A stretch of DNA of 9,408 nucleotides from Actinomycetes bacterium (GTDB lineage: Bacteria; Actinomycetota; Coriobacteriia; Anaerosomatales; Anaerosomataceae). The stretch spans positions 1 to 9,408 of the forward strand of contig JAJZRZ010000055.1 of assembly GCA_021850085.1 (NCBI GenBank). Reading direction: 5' to 3'. The notes below the pieces were generated by a model, which saw only the letters and a program-made list of their open reading frames with translations, was not told the DNA's origin and did no database searches. The position numbers and the translations under genes were made by a program. Positions 1 to 6,426 of the stretch are shown here, piece after piece. How positions within the stretch are numbered: position 1 is the first letter of the stretch; the number at the start of each line of letters is the position of its first letter.

Positions 1-542
1 CAGCCCATGCGCGTGATGCCGGCGCTCGCCAGGATCACGGCATCGACCTCGCCCTCTTCGGCCTTGCGCATGCGCGTGTCGAGGTTGCCGCGGACGTCCA
101 CGATCTCGAGATCGGGCCGCAGCGCGCGGACCTGGGCCACTCGCCGCAGCGAGGATGTGCCCATGCGGGCGCTGCGGGGCAGCGTGTTCAGGTCGTAGCC
201 GCCGGGGCCGCTGACGATGACGTCACGCGGGTCGACGCGCTCGGGCATGGCAGCGATGATGCAGCCGTCCGGCAACGCGGTGGGGACGTCTTTCATGGAG
301 TGCACGCACAGGTCGACGGTGCCCGCCATCAGCTCGACCTCGAGCTCCTTGGTGAACAGGCCCTTGCCGCCGACTTTGGCGAGCGGCACGTCGAGGATCT
401 TGTCGCCGGTGGTCTTGATGACCTTGAGGCTCACCGGCAGCCCGGTGATCTCCTCGACCTTGGCCTTTATATACTCGGACTGCCACAGGGCAAGCTTGCT
501 GCCCCGCGTCCCGATCGTCAGCTCCGCGCGCTCAGCAGCCAA
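1..542 (-). CDS. hemC: Porphobilinogen deaminase (hydroxymethylbilane synthase), 3' end outside the window
   Basis: HemC condenses four porphobilinogen molecules into hydroxymethylbilane in the cytoplasm, the third committed step of tetrapyrrole synthesis. The frame stays open for 180 codons to the left edge, against about 310 in the full family, so domain 3 with the cofactor-binding Cys is not visible. The N-terminus reads AAERAELTIGTRGSKLALWQ. HSMKDVP (about residues 82-88) holds the catalytic Asp. GTSSLRR (about 128-134) and VRGNLDTR (about 148-155) supply the Arg residues that bind substrate carboxylates. The start is TTG at 542-540, because the TIGTRGS homology begins only eight codons later and no ATG lies between. 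AGGAGAAGG lies just upstream, inside the end of hemA. The 11-nt overlap with hemA implies translational coupling. The family assignment is secure and the start is likely. Confidence 0.96.
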   Translation of the reverse strand, partial: MAAERAELTIGTRGSKLALWQSEYIKAKVEEITGLPVSLKVIKTTGDKILDVPLAKVGGKGLFTKELEVELMAGTVDLCVHSMKDVPTALPDGCIIAAMPERVDPRDVIVSGPGGYDLNTLPRSARMGTSSLRRVAQVRALRPDLEIVDVRGNLDTRMRKAEEGEVDAVILASAGITRMG

Positions 543-1893
543 AACCTTCTCCTGTCTCCTTCTGCTTCTCCACGATCTCCCGGGCCTTCAGGTTGAGCAG
601 GTTGCGGAAGGCACCCGGGCCGAACCGGTCCTCGGAGTCCTCGAGTCCGTAGAGCGTTCGTGCCACTTCCATGTACTCGTAGCCGTCCTTGCCCGCCGCG
701 GCCTTCTTGAGGCGCGCTGTCGGGCCGTGCAGCAGCTTGTTGACGATAGCGCACGTTAGCGCCTCGACGGTCTTGCGGTCCTTCTCCGACAAGTCGAGCC
801 GCTTCAGCGCCCGGTCGAGCTCCATCTGACGGATGACCTCGGCTTTCGCCCTGATCGCGGCCACCGTGGGTACGACCTCCATGGATTCCACCCACGCGAA
901 GAAGGCGGCTATCTCCTCGTCGATGATGCCCTCAGCGCGCCGGGCCTCGACCTGGCGCTCCTCAAGATTGGATTCCACCACGCCGGAGAGGTCGTCGATG
1001 TCGTAAAGGAAGACACCGCCGAGGTCGTTCACGCCGGGGTCGATGTCGCGGGGCACGGCGATGTCGATGAGAAAGAGCGGGCGCGTACGGATGCGGTTGA
1101 CCGGCGCGAGGTCCTTCTTCGTGATGACGTACTCGGTGGCGGCGGTGGAGGAAATGACGATGTCAGCTTCCCGCATGCACTCGTAGAGCTGCTCGTAGGG
1201 CACGGCGATGCCGCCGAAGCGCTGCGCCATCTCCTCGGCCCTCTCGAAGGTTCGGTTGACCACGAGCACGCGCGCGATGCCGTTGCAGACGAGGTGCTTG
1301 GCGGTCAGCTCGCTCATCTTGCCGGCGCCCACGACCAGGATGGAGCGGCCCTCCAGCGTCTCGAAGACCTTCTTGGCGAGCTCCACGGCAGCGTAGCTGA
1401 TGGAGACCGCCGACTCGCCGATGGCGGTCTCGGTACGCACACGCTTGCCGACCTCGAAGCTCTGGCGGAACAGCTTGTTGAACACCCTGCTCGTTGCGTC
1501 GGCGTTGAAGGCGTGATCGTAGGCCTCCTTGACCTGACCGAGTATCTGGGCCTCGCCCAGCACCATGGAGTCGAGAGAGGCCACCACCCGGAACAGGTGC
1601 CGCACGACCTTCTCGCCGGTGATCACGTAAAGGTACGGGCGGAGTTCGGCGACATCGAGGTCGTGGTAGTCCGCGAGAAAACTGACGACCGTCCGCGCTC
1701 CGCCATCATCACTGGAGGCCACCGCGTACACCTCGGTGCGGTTGCACGTCGAGACGATGGCCGCCTCGCGTATGCCCTCGGCCTGGGTGAGGCGGTTCAG
1801 CGCGTCGTGTTGGACGCCTGCGGGGAACGTGAGCTTCTCCCGGATGGCGACCGGTGCGGTCTTGTGGCTCAACCCGATGAGTACGAGATGCAT
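532..1893 (-). CDS. hemA: Glutamyl-tRNA reductase
   Basis: HemA reduces glutamyl-tRNA(Glu) with NADPH to glutamate-1-semialdehyde, the first committed and usually rate-controlling step of C5-pathway haem synthesis. The protein is 453 residues, a normal family length. It opens MHLVLIGLSHKTAPV, the conserved N-terminus. STCNRTEVY carries the catalytic Cys at residue 50. LGEAQILGQVK (112-122) belongs to the catalytic domain. VVGAGKMSELTAKHL (about 187-201) is the NADPH-binding Rossmann motif, and the helical dimerisation domain follows from about 310. The ATG at 1893 is chosen because it begins the conserved sequence; the frame runs 37 codons further upstream to 2004, but those codons look non-coding. 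There is no strong ribosome-binding site: only GGAAG lies about 13 nt upstream. A TGA overlaps the ATG as TGATG. A 204-nt leader precedes the gene and hemC overlaps its end. Confidence 0.97.
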   Translation of the reverse strand: MHLVLIGLSHKTAPVAIREKLTFPAGVQHDALNRLTQAEGIREAAIVSTCNRTEVYAVASSDDGGARTVVSFLADYHDLDVAELRPYLYVITGEKVVRHLFRVVASLDSMVLGEAQILGQVKEAYDHAFNADATSRVFNKLFRQSFEVGKRVRTETAIGESAVSISYAAVELAKKVFETLEGRSILVVGAGKMSELTAKHLVCNGIARVLVVNRTFERAEEMAQRFGGIAVPYEQLYECMREADIVISSTAATEYVITKKDLAPVNRIRTRPLFLIDIAVPRDIDPGVNDLGGVFLYDIDDLSGVVESNLEERQVEARRAEGIIDEEIAAFFAWVESMEVVPTVAAIRAKAEVIRQMELDRALKRLDLSEKDRKTVEALTCAIVNKLLHGPTARLKKAAAGKDGYEYMEVARTLYGLEDSEDRFGPGAFRNLLNLKAREIVEKQKETGEGFGC

Positions 1894-2097
1894 CAGAGTT
1901 CGCTCGCTTCCATGCGAGTGGGATGTGCGTGCGGCATCGTCCCTGGGGCGGACGTGAGAGGGCTGGTGCGCCCCCGCCGGAGCGGTGCGTTGTTGTTCAG
2001 GCAAGCAGGCCCGGCGGGGGCGATGTGGGGTCGAGCGCTACGCATCCCCTGTCCTTGCCCGAACAATCCGATGATAGTATGTCCCGCACAGGCGTGG
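1894..2097 (-). promoter_or_regulatory. Leader region of hemA-hemC with a strong stem-loop
   Basis: This is the longest gap between genes in the cluster, and I see no convincing gene in it. On the minus strand it contains TACTAT (2079-2074), a possible -10 element without a recognisable -35. A perfect 12-bp GC-rich inverted repeat follows further downstream (1969-2022). One frame is open from 2108 across the gap and ends TGATG on the hemA start, but its residues match nothing I know. Neighbouring genes are 2-40 nt apart, so the length here suggests a separate control point for hemA, perhaps a promoter, attenuator or processing site. That role is inferred. Confidence 0.4.
1969..2022 (-). repeat. 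Perfect 12-bp GC-rich inverted repeat (stem-loop) upstream of hemA
   Basis: The arm CGCCCCCGCCGG at 1969-1980 is exactly complementary to CCGGCGGGGGCG at 2011-2022, with a 30-nt loop containing a short AAC triplet run on the minus strand. All 12 pairs are G-C, so the RNA stem should be very stable. No T-run follows on either strand, so it is not a classical intrinsic terminator. It could be an attenuator, an RNA-processing or stabilising element, or a weak terminator between the ccm part and hemA. Confidence 0.6.
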
Positions 2098-2937
2098 CTA
2101 CGCGACATCGGCGGCGGCCTCCTTGCGAGCAGAGGCGACCTTGCTGTCGAACAGCGCGAAGAACAGCTCCGGCCACAGACCCTCGAGCCGGTACAGGACC
2201 TTGTTCGTGAAGCCGGGCAGCACCAGAAAGCGGTTTCGTTCGACGCCCCGGACGAACAGGGCGGCCATGTCCTCGGAAGACCTCGTCCTGGCGATACCGT
2301 TGATCGCTCTGGTCTCGGCGGGCTCCGCGGCCACCTCGCGCGCGTAGCCGGGCGTGTCTACATTGGGCGGCACGAGCAGCGTCACCCCGATGCCGTGCGG
2401 TTTGAGCTCGCTTCTCAGGACCTCGGCGAAACCGGTCACGCCGAACTTCGCGGCGCTGTATGCCGAGTATCCGTACACGCCCACCAGCCCGCCCATCGAT
2501 GAGACGAGCGCGACGTGGCCGCCTCCCCGTTCGATCATCTCGGGGACCACCGCACGGGCGGCGTGGATGAGACCAAGCAGGTTCACCGATATCTGCCTGT
2601 CGAATTCGTCGACGGCAAGCTCCGCGAACCGTCCGGGAAGGCAGTATCCGGCACACGCGAACAAGACGTCCACCGGTCCGAGCTCTTCTCGCGCGGAGCC
2701 GATCGCGGCTATCAGCGCGCCACGATCAGCGACGTCGGCGCTTCGGGTGGCGACACGCTGCGACCCCCGCACGCGCGCGGCCTCCACACGCACGCGTGCG
2801 CGCGCAAGCCCCTCCTCGCCCCGGGCGATCAGCGTGACGTTGGCGCCGCGGGCGGCCGCGATCTCGGCCGTCGCGAGCCCGACTCCGCTGGAGCCGCCCG
2901 TCACGAGCACATGTCGCTGAGACCAGGGCACTGCCAA
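2098..2937 (-). CDS. Short-chain dehydrogenase/reductase resembling 3-ketodihydrosphingosine reductase
   Basis: This is a classical SDR of about 279 residues. It has the nucleotide-binding TGGSSGVG (13-20), ARG after beta-2, ADV (67-69), CAG (95-97, in place of the usual NAG) and the active-site Asn in SVNLLG (N119). The catalytic set is Ser147, Tyr160 and Lys164 (YSAAK). LLVPPNVDTPGYARE (about 187-201), followed by PAETRAI, closely recalls the PPDTDTPG...ETR stretch of eukaryotic and bacterial 3-ketodihydrosphingosine reductases. The hydrophobic C-terminus (about 238-264) would suit membrane association. The true substrate is unknown: a 3-ketosphinganine, a 3-ketoacyl lipid or something else. 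No serine palmitoyltransferase is visible nearby. The start taken is TTG at 2937; GTG at 2931 is an equal alternative, with AGAGG 10 nt upstream of it. It lies 9 nt after the CcsA/HemX-like gene, so the two are probably co-transcribed. Confidence 0.85.
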   Translation of the reverse strand: MAVPWSQRHVLVTGGSSGVGLATAEIAAARGANVTLIARGEEGLARARVRVEAARVRGSQRVATRSADVADRGALIAAIGSAREELGPVDVLFACAGYCLPGRFAELAVDEFDRQISVNLLGLIHAARAVVPEMIERGGGHVALVSSMGGLVGVYGYSAYSAAKFGVTGFAEVLRSELKPHGIGVTLLVPPNVDTPGYAREVAAEPAETRAINGIARTRSSEDMAALFVRGVERNRFLVLPGFTNKVLYRLEGLWPELFFALFDSKVASARKEAAADVA

Positions 2938-2946
2938 GACGCCTCT

Positions 2947-3792
2947 CTACAGTCCGAAGACGTGGAATCCGGCGGGTACCGTCCGCGCCACCACGCTGAG
3001 CACGGCGACGAGGGCGAATCCTATCAGAGCGATGTAAGCGAGGGAGCGGCTAGCCCACCCCTTGCGCCAGCGCATGAACTGGTAGGCCGCGTAGGCCATC
3101 CACACGAGCCCCGCGAGTATCACCCGGATGTCCGCCCACCACAGCTGCACATCGGTCTCGATGGCCCGGAGAACTCCGAGCAGCAGACCTGCGGTGTAGA
3201 CCGGAAACGCCCAGACCACCGAACGGCGCGCCACCGCGTCGGTCTGCGCCAGCGACGGCAGGCGGCTGAAGAGCTTGGTGCTCTTCTTGTGCTTCAGTTG
3301 GCGCTCCAGAACGAGGTAGAGCAGCGAGCCCGCCGCCGAGATGAGAAAGCCCGCGTTGGCGAACGACACGAGCGCCACGTGCATGCCCACGCGCCAGCTG
3401 TCCAGCAGCACCTGCTGCACCGGCGTCAGACCCTCCAGCACATCCGTGCTGGCACCCATGAGCTGCGCTACCAGAAGAACGACGAGAGCCGACGGCACGA
3501 GCAGGGCGCCGTACACCTTCACCTTCATGAAGTGCTCGAGCACGAAGTACACGAACACGAGCGCCCATGCCATGAGCACGAGCACGTTGGAGCCCGTCAG
3601 CAGCGTTCCGTCAGTGGCGACCGACTGTGCGCCGATGGACGTCGTCAGCGCCAAGAAGCCCACTCCTGTGGCGAGGGTCGCGTACTTCGACAGCGAGGCG
3701 CGCTTCGTCTCGAAGTGGTACGCGTACAGCACCGTCGCGGCAGTGAACAGCGCCATCGCGAACCAGAACGCCACGAACGATACCTGTGTCAC
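2947..3792 (-). CDS. CcsA/HemX-family cytochrome c assembly-like membrane protein
   Basis: This polytopic protein of 281 residues has about eight hydrophobic segments. The family hallmark is WRVGMHVALVSFANAGFLIS (133-152) with His138, followed by GSLLYLVLERQLKHK. A second conserved-type His is at 277 near the C-terminus (GFHVFGL). The region where CcsA, CcmC and CcmF have their Trp-rich WWD motif is reduced to LWWADIRVILAGLVWM (217-232), without the usual DPKE. This makes it closer to HemX-type proteins than to a full haem-handling CcsA. In Bacillus, HemX is encoded beside hemA and lowers HemA levels, and the place here, two genes before hemA, fits such a role. A haem-handling role with the ccm products is the alternative. 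It starts with GTG at 3792 behind a strong GGAGGAGG. The family call is good; the function is open. Confidence 0.85.
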   Translation of the reverse strand: MTQVSFVAFWFAMALFTAATVLYAYHFETKRASLSKYATLATGVGFLALTTSIGAQSVATDGTLLTGSNVLVLMAWALVFVYFVLEHFMKVKVYGALLVPSALVVLLVAQLMGASTDVLEGLTPVQQVLLDSWRVGMHVALVSFANAGFLISAAGSLLYLVLERQLKHKKSTKLFSRLPSLAQTDAVARRSVVWAFPVYTAGLLLGVLRAIETDVQLWWADIRVILAGLVWMAYAAYQFMRWRKGWASRSLAYIALIGFALVAVLSVVARTVPAGFHVFGL

Positions 3793-3826
3793 CGTTCCTC
3801 CTCCGGAGCCCTACCCCTCCGCACGG

Positions 3827-4012
3827 TTACTCGGCGCCGCGCCGGGCGACCGCGGCCTCGAGGACTTCGAGCTGCTTTCCGAGCTCGCTCAGCCGCTTGA
3901 GCGCCAGGCCCACGTACACGACGAGTCCGGTCCAAAGCAGCGCGTAGGCGCCTGCTACCAGCGGCCACTGGGTCAGCACGAGCGAGTAGACTTCCTTGAG
4001 CGTCGCATCCAT
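3827..4012 (-). CDS. ccmD: CcmD-like small membrane protein
   Basis: This 61-residue protein has one transmembrane helix (about 16-38: WPLVAGAYALLWTGLVVYVG) followed by a charged, probably helical cytoplasmic tail (KRLSELGKQLEVLEAAVARR). CcmD is a small single-span protein (69 residues in E. coli) that helps release haem-loaded CcmE from the CcmABC complex. CcmD sequences are poorly conserved, so the call rests on size, topology and position directly after ccmC, 7 nt past its stop codon. AGGTAGG overlaps the ccmC stop and serves as ribosome-binding site for the ATG at 4012. A 34-nt gap separates it from the next gene. Unrelated small membrane proteins cannot be excluded, but the context is strong. 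Confidence 0.8.
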   Translation of the reverse strand: MDATLKEVYSLVLTQWPLVAGAYALLWTGLVVYVGLALKRLSELGKQLEVLEAAVARRGAE

Positions 4013-4019
4013 GGACGAC

Positions 4020-4946
4020 CTACCTCTCCAACAGGGTCTTCGCGTGTTCGATGCGGTCGCGCAGCAGCACCTCGCCCATCCTCAGCTGATAGATCGCGTA
4101 GCCGAGGAGGATCATGCCGATCTGCGCGATGATGAAGGTCGCCAGCATCGGCGGTTCCAGCCCGCCTCGTTCGATGACAGGGTGGTTCGAGGGTATGAGC
4201 CGCGTGATGAAGAACGAGATCGGTGCGTCGATGAAGGCGAGGATGCCGAAGGCGGCGGCGTACAGGGCCCGCCGCTCCTCGTCCTCTACCGCGTTGCGCA
4301 ACACGAAGTAACCGATGACGAGCAGCGTCATGATGAAGTATGTGGTGAGCCTAGGCTCCCACATCCACCAAACGCCCCACGCGGCTCTGGTCCAAAGGAT
4401 ACCGGTAGCCATCGTGAACATCACGAACAGCAGCGTGACCTCCATCGACACGCGCGCCTTCGTGTCGTACTCCCGCCTGCGAGTCATGATGAAGCGGATG
4501 CTGTAGAAAGCGGCGAAGCCGAACACGATGAAGGAGATCTCGGCGACGGGGACATGGAAGTAGAAGATCTTCTGACCCCAGTCGGGCCGTCCGTAGGTGG
4601 AGCCGTGCACCTGGGCCGAATCGAAGTCGGCCGCGGCGATCGTGACATCACCCGCATCGGTCTCCAGAGTCACTCCGTCCTCGCTGGCTTCGGTGATCCG
4701 GCCCTCGGTGAGCGTCCCGTCGGCGGTTATGTCGGCTTCATATCCCACGAAGTTCCGCAGATAGCGTGCTTCGTCCACATCCTGCACGAACGGTCCCTGA
4801 TACCGCACAGAGTCGGTCTGTTGGGCCGTGCGCACGAACCCGAAATCGGGTACGCCCGCCCAGAAGAAGGCGCCGAGGAACGCCGCCAGCGTGAGCGCGC
4901 CGCCGACGACGAGCGCGATGAGCGCCCTGATGACCGAGGACTTCAC
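4020..4946 (-). CDS. ccmC: CcmC haem-handling protein of the cytochrome c maturation system, with a periplasmic insertion
   Basis: CcmC presents haem on the outer face of the membrane to CcmE, together with CcmD and the CcmAB ATPase. The WWD motif is clear at residues 185-200 (LWTRAAWGVWWMWEPR). The two expected external haem-ligand histidines are H131 (YFHVP, matching E. coli His60) and H255 (SNHPVI, matching His184). At 308 residues it is longer than E. coli CcmC (245). The extra length is mainly about 75 residues between TM1 (about 5-30) and YGRPDWGQKIFYFHVP. Residues 70-113 of this insertion have the alternating hydrophobic pattern of a small SH3/Sm-like beta barrel. The start is GTG at 4946, 11 nt after a strong GAGGAGG; it gives a positively charged N-terminus ahead of TM1. 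It sits 36 nt after ccmB and 7 nt before the ccmD-like gene. Confidence 0.94.
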   Translation of the reverse strand: MKSSVIRALIALVVGGALTLAAFLGAFFWAGVPDFGFVRTAQQTDSVRYQGPFVQDVDEARYLRNFVGYEADITADGTLTEGRITEASEDGVTLETDAGDVTIAAADFDSAQVHGSTYGRPDWGQKIFYFHVPVAEISFIVFGFAAFYSIRFIMTRRREYDTKARVSMEVTLLFVMFTMATGILWTRAAWGVWWMWEPRLTTYFIMTLLVIGYFVLRNAVEDEERRALYAAAFGILAFIDAPISFFITRLIPSNHPVIERGGLEPPMLATFIIAQIGMILLGYAIYQLRMGEVLLRDRIEHAKTLLER

Positions 4947-4982
4947 TGGTACCCGTGCCTCCTCAAATCCGTCAAGCGGGCG

Positions 4983-5687
4983 CTAGGCGCCCACGATGAA
5001 TTCGTACAGTCCGTACGATGCCAGCAACATGATGACATCGTAACCAATGACCCAAGCCATGCCGGTCCAAAAGACCCCCAGCGCCTCGGGCGTGCCCACG
5101 ATCGCCGCCCCCGTGGCCATCACCGCCCCCAACAGCAGCGGGTAGATGAGCGGGATGAACAGCATGGCGAGCACGAAGTCCTTGCCGGACGTGTTGACCG
5201 ACATGGTAGCGAGCAGCGTGCCGACGCCCGCGATACCGATAGAGCCCGCAACGAGCACAAGTGGTATGAGGGCCATCGTCCGCAGGTCGATGGTCTCGCC
5301 CTGCAAGAACAAGAACGCGAAGACCGGGATGGTGAGCGCCTCGACGATGAGCAAGAACAGCAGGTTGCCCGTGACCTTGGCGAAGTAGATGACCGGGCGG
5401 TCCACCGGGGAGAGCAGCAACGCCTCGAGGCACCCTTGGTCCTTCTCGTGCACGAGCGAGCGGTTCAGGCCAAGCATCGAGGTGAAGATGAAGGCGAGCC
5501 ACAACAGACCAGCGGCGATATCGCGCGGATCGAACCCGGCTCCGGCCTGCGAGAGCGCCACGAAGTACACGACCATGGTGAGCAAGGAGTAGAGGCCCAT
5601 GGACATGAGCATCTCTTTGGTGCGCAGCTCCATGACGACGTCCTTGCGGAGCATCGCTTTGAACTGTCGCATCGAGGCGCTTGCCAT
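4983..5687 (-). CDS. ccmB: CcmB, membrane subunit of the CcmAB transporter-like complex
   Basis: CcmB is the ABC-2-type membrane partner of the CcmA ATPase; together with CcmC and CcmD they release haem-loaded CcmE. The 234-residue protein is close to the family length (about 220). After a cytoplasmic N-terminal segment (KAMLRKDVVMELRTKEML, residues 10-27) it has about six hydrophobic helices. The family signature EKDQGCLEALLLSPVDR lies at 81-97 in the first cytoplasmic loop, and GFDPRD (51-56) in the preceding external loop. The ATG at 5687 lies 2 nt after the ccmA stop, which indicates tight coupling with its ATPase. GGGTGG inside the end of ccmA is a modest ribosome-binding site. Confidence 0.93.
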   Translation of the reverse strand: MASASMRQFKAMLRKDVVMELRTKEMLMSMGLYSLLTMVVYFVALSQAGAGFDPRDIAAGLLWLAFIFTSMLGLNRSLVHEKDQGCLEALLLSPVDRPVIYFAKVTGNLLFLLIVEALTIPVFAFLFLQGETIDLRTMALIPLVLVAGSIGIAGVGTLLATMSVNTSGKDFVLAMLFIPLIYPLLLGAVMATGAAIVGTPEALGVFWTGMAWVIGYDVIMLLASYGLYEFIVGA

Positions 5688-5689
5688 GC

Positions 5690-6418
5690 TCAGGCCACCC
5701 CCATCCCGACGGTGGACCGGTATGTCTCGCGGAACGCCGCGTCGTCGATGGCCTCACGGGGCTCGTACATCACGATCCTGCCGCGGGCCAGGATGAGCGC
5801 ATGGCTGCAAAGCTCGAGGCCCTTGTCGAGGTCATGGCTGATCATCACGAAAGTATGCTCATGGCGAATCTGCGCGATGAGGCCGTCCAGGATGTCCATG
5901 GCGTGCGGGTCGAGGCCAGAGTACGGTTCGTCGAGGAAGATCACCTCGGGCCGGTGGAGCAGCGCCCGGGCGATGGAAAGCCGCTGCAGCATGCCGCGCG
6001 AGAACGTGCGGGTCAGGTCGAGCCTGCGATGGTCGAGCTCGACCGCCTCGAGAAGCTCGGCGACCCTTCCTCGGGCATCGGGCACGTCGTACATCTCACT
6101 GAAGAACCGCAGGTTCTCCTCGGCCGTCAGATCGGGGTATAGTAGAGGATTGTGGCTGATGAGGCCGATGCGCTTGCGCATCTCCACCGCATCGGCCACC
6201 ACGTCGAGGCCGAGGACCTTGGCGTTGCCGCTCGTAGGGTTGAGCAGCGTGGTCAGGACCTTGACGAGCGTGGTCTTGCCCGCGCCGTTCGGGCCGAATA
6301 TGGACAGGAAGGCGTACGGCGGCAGCTCGAAGCTCACGCCGTCGAGCGCCCTGCGCACGCCGAAGGCCCGGGTGAGCTCCCGGACCTCCAGCGCTGTCGT
6401 CTGCGGCTCGTCCCCCAT
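5690..6418 (-). CDS. ccmA: CcmA, ATPase subunit of the cytochrome c maturation complex
   Basis: This is a cytoplasmic ABC ATPase of 242 residues that powers release of holo-CcmE through CcmB and CcmC. It has Walker A GPNGAGKTT (42-50), a signature helix FSRGMLQRLSIARALL (139-154), Walker B VIFLDEP (159-165), the D-loop SGLD (167-170) and the switch His in MISHD (H195). The Q-loop position reads GLISHNPLLYPDL, so His stands where most ABC ATPases have Gln, and the signature is SRGM rather than SGGQ. I recall similar wording in other ABC-2-type ATPases, so this is probably lineage-typical rather than inactivating. The ATG at 6418 is chosen: AAGGCGGG lies just upstream, and the 28 in-frame codons further up overlap ccmF and do not resemble CcmA. 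The ccmF stop is 8 nt upstream and ccmB begins 2 nt downstream. Confidence 0.93.
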   Translation of the reverse strand: MGDEPQTTALEVRELTRAFGVRRALDGVSFELPPYAFLSIFGPNGAGKTTLVKVLTTLLNPTSGNAKVLGLDVVADAVEMRKRIGLISHNPLLYPDLTAEENLRFFSEMYDVPDARGRVAELLEAVELDHRRLDLTRTFSRGMLQRLSIARALLHRPEVIFLDEPYSGLDPHAMDILDGLIAQIRHEHTFVMISHDLDKGLELCSHALILARGRIVMYEPREAIDDAAFRETYRSTVGMGVA

Positions 6419-6426
6419 GGCCCGCC

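Noticed and set aside
1894..2004. Upstream extension of hemA by 37 codons
   Set aside because: Conserved HemA sequence begins exactly at the ATG at 1893. The extension includes one arm and the loop of the stem-loop and shows no HemA-like residues.
1969..2022. Classical intrinsic terminator after the dehydrogenase
   Set aside because: The stem is strong, but no T-run follows on either strand, so I list it only as an inverted repeat with an open role.
1294..2502. Open plus-strand frame of 402 codons antisense to hemA and the dehydrogenase
   Set aside because: The composition is a mirror of hemA codons, with no motif and no supporting gene context.
2515..3900. Open plus-strand frame of 461 codons antisense to the dehydrogenase and CcsA/HemX-like genes
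   Set aside because: It has low-complexity, Arg/His/Glu-rich composition and no recognisable domain, and the opposite strand encodes clear proteins.
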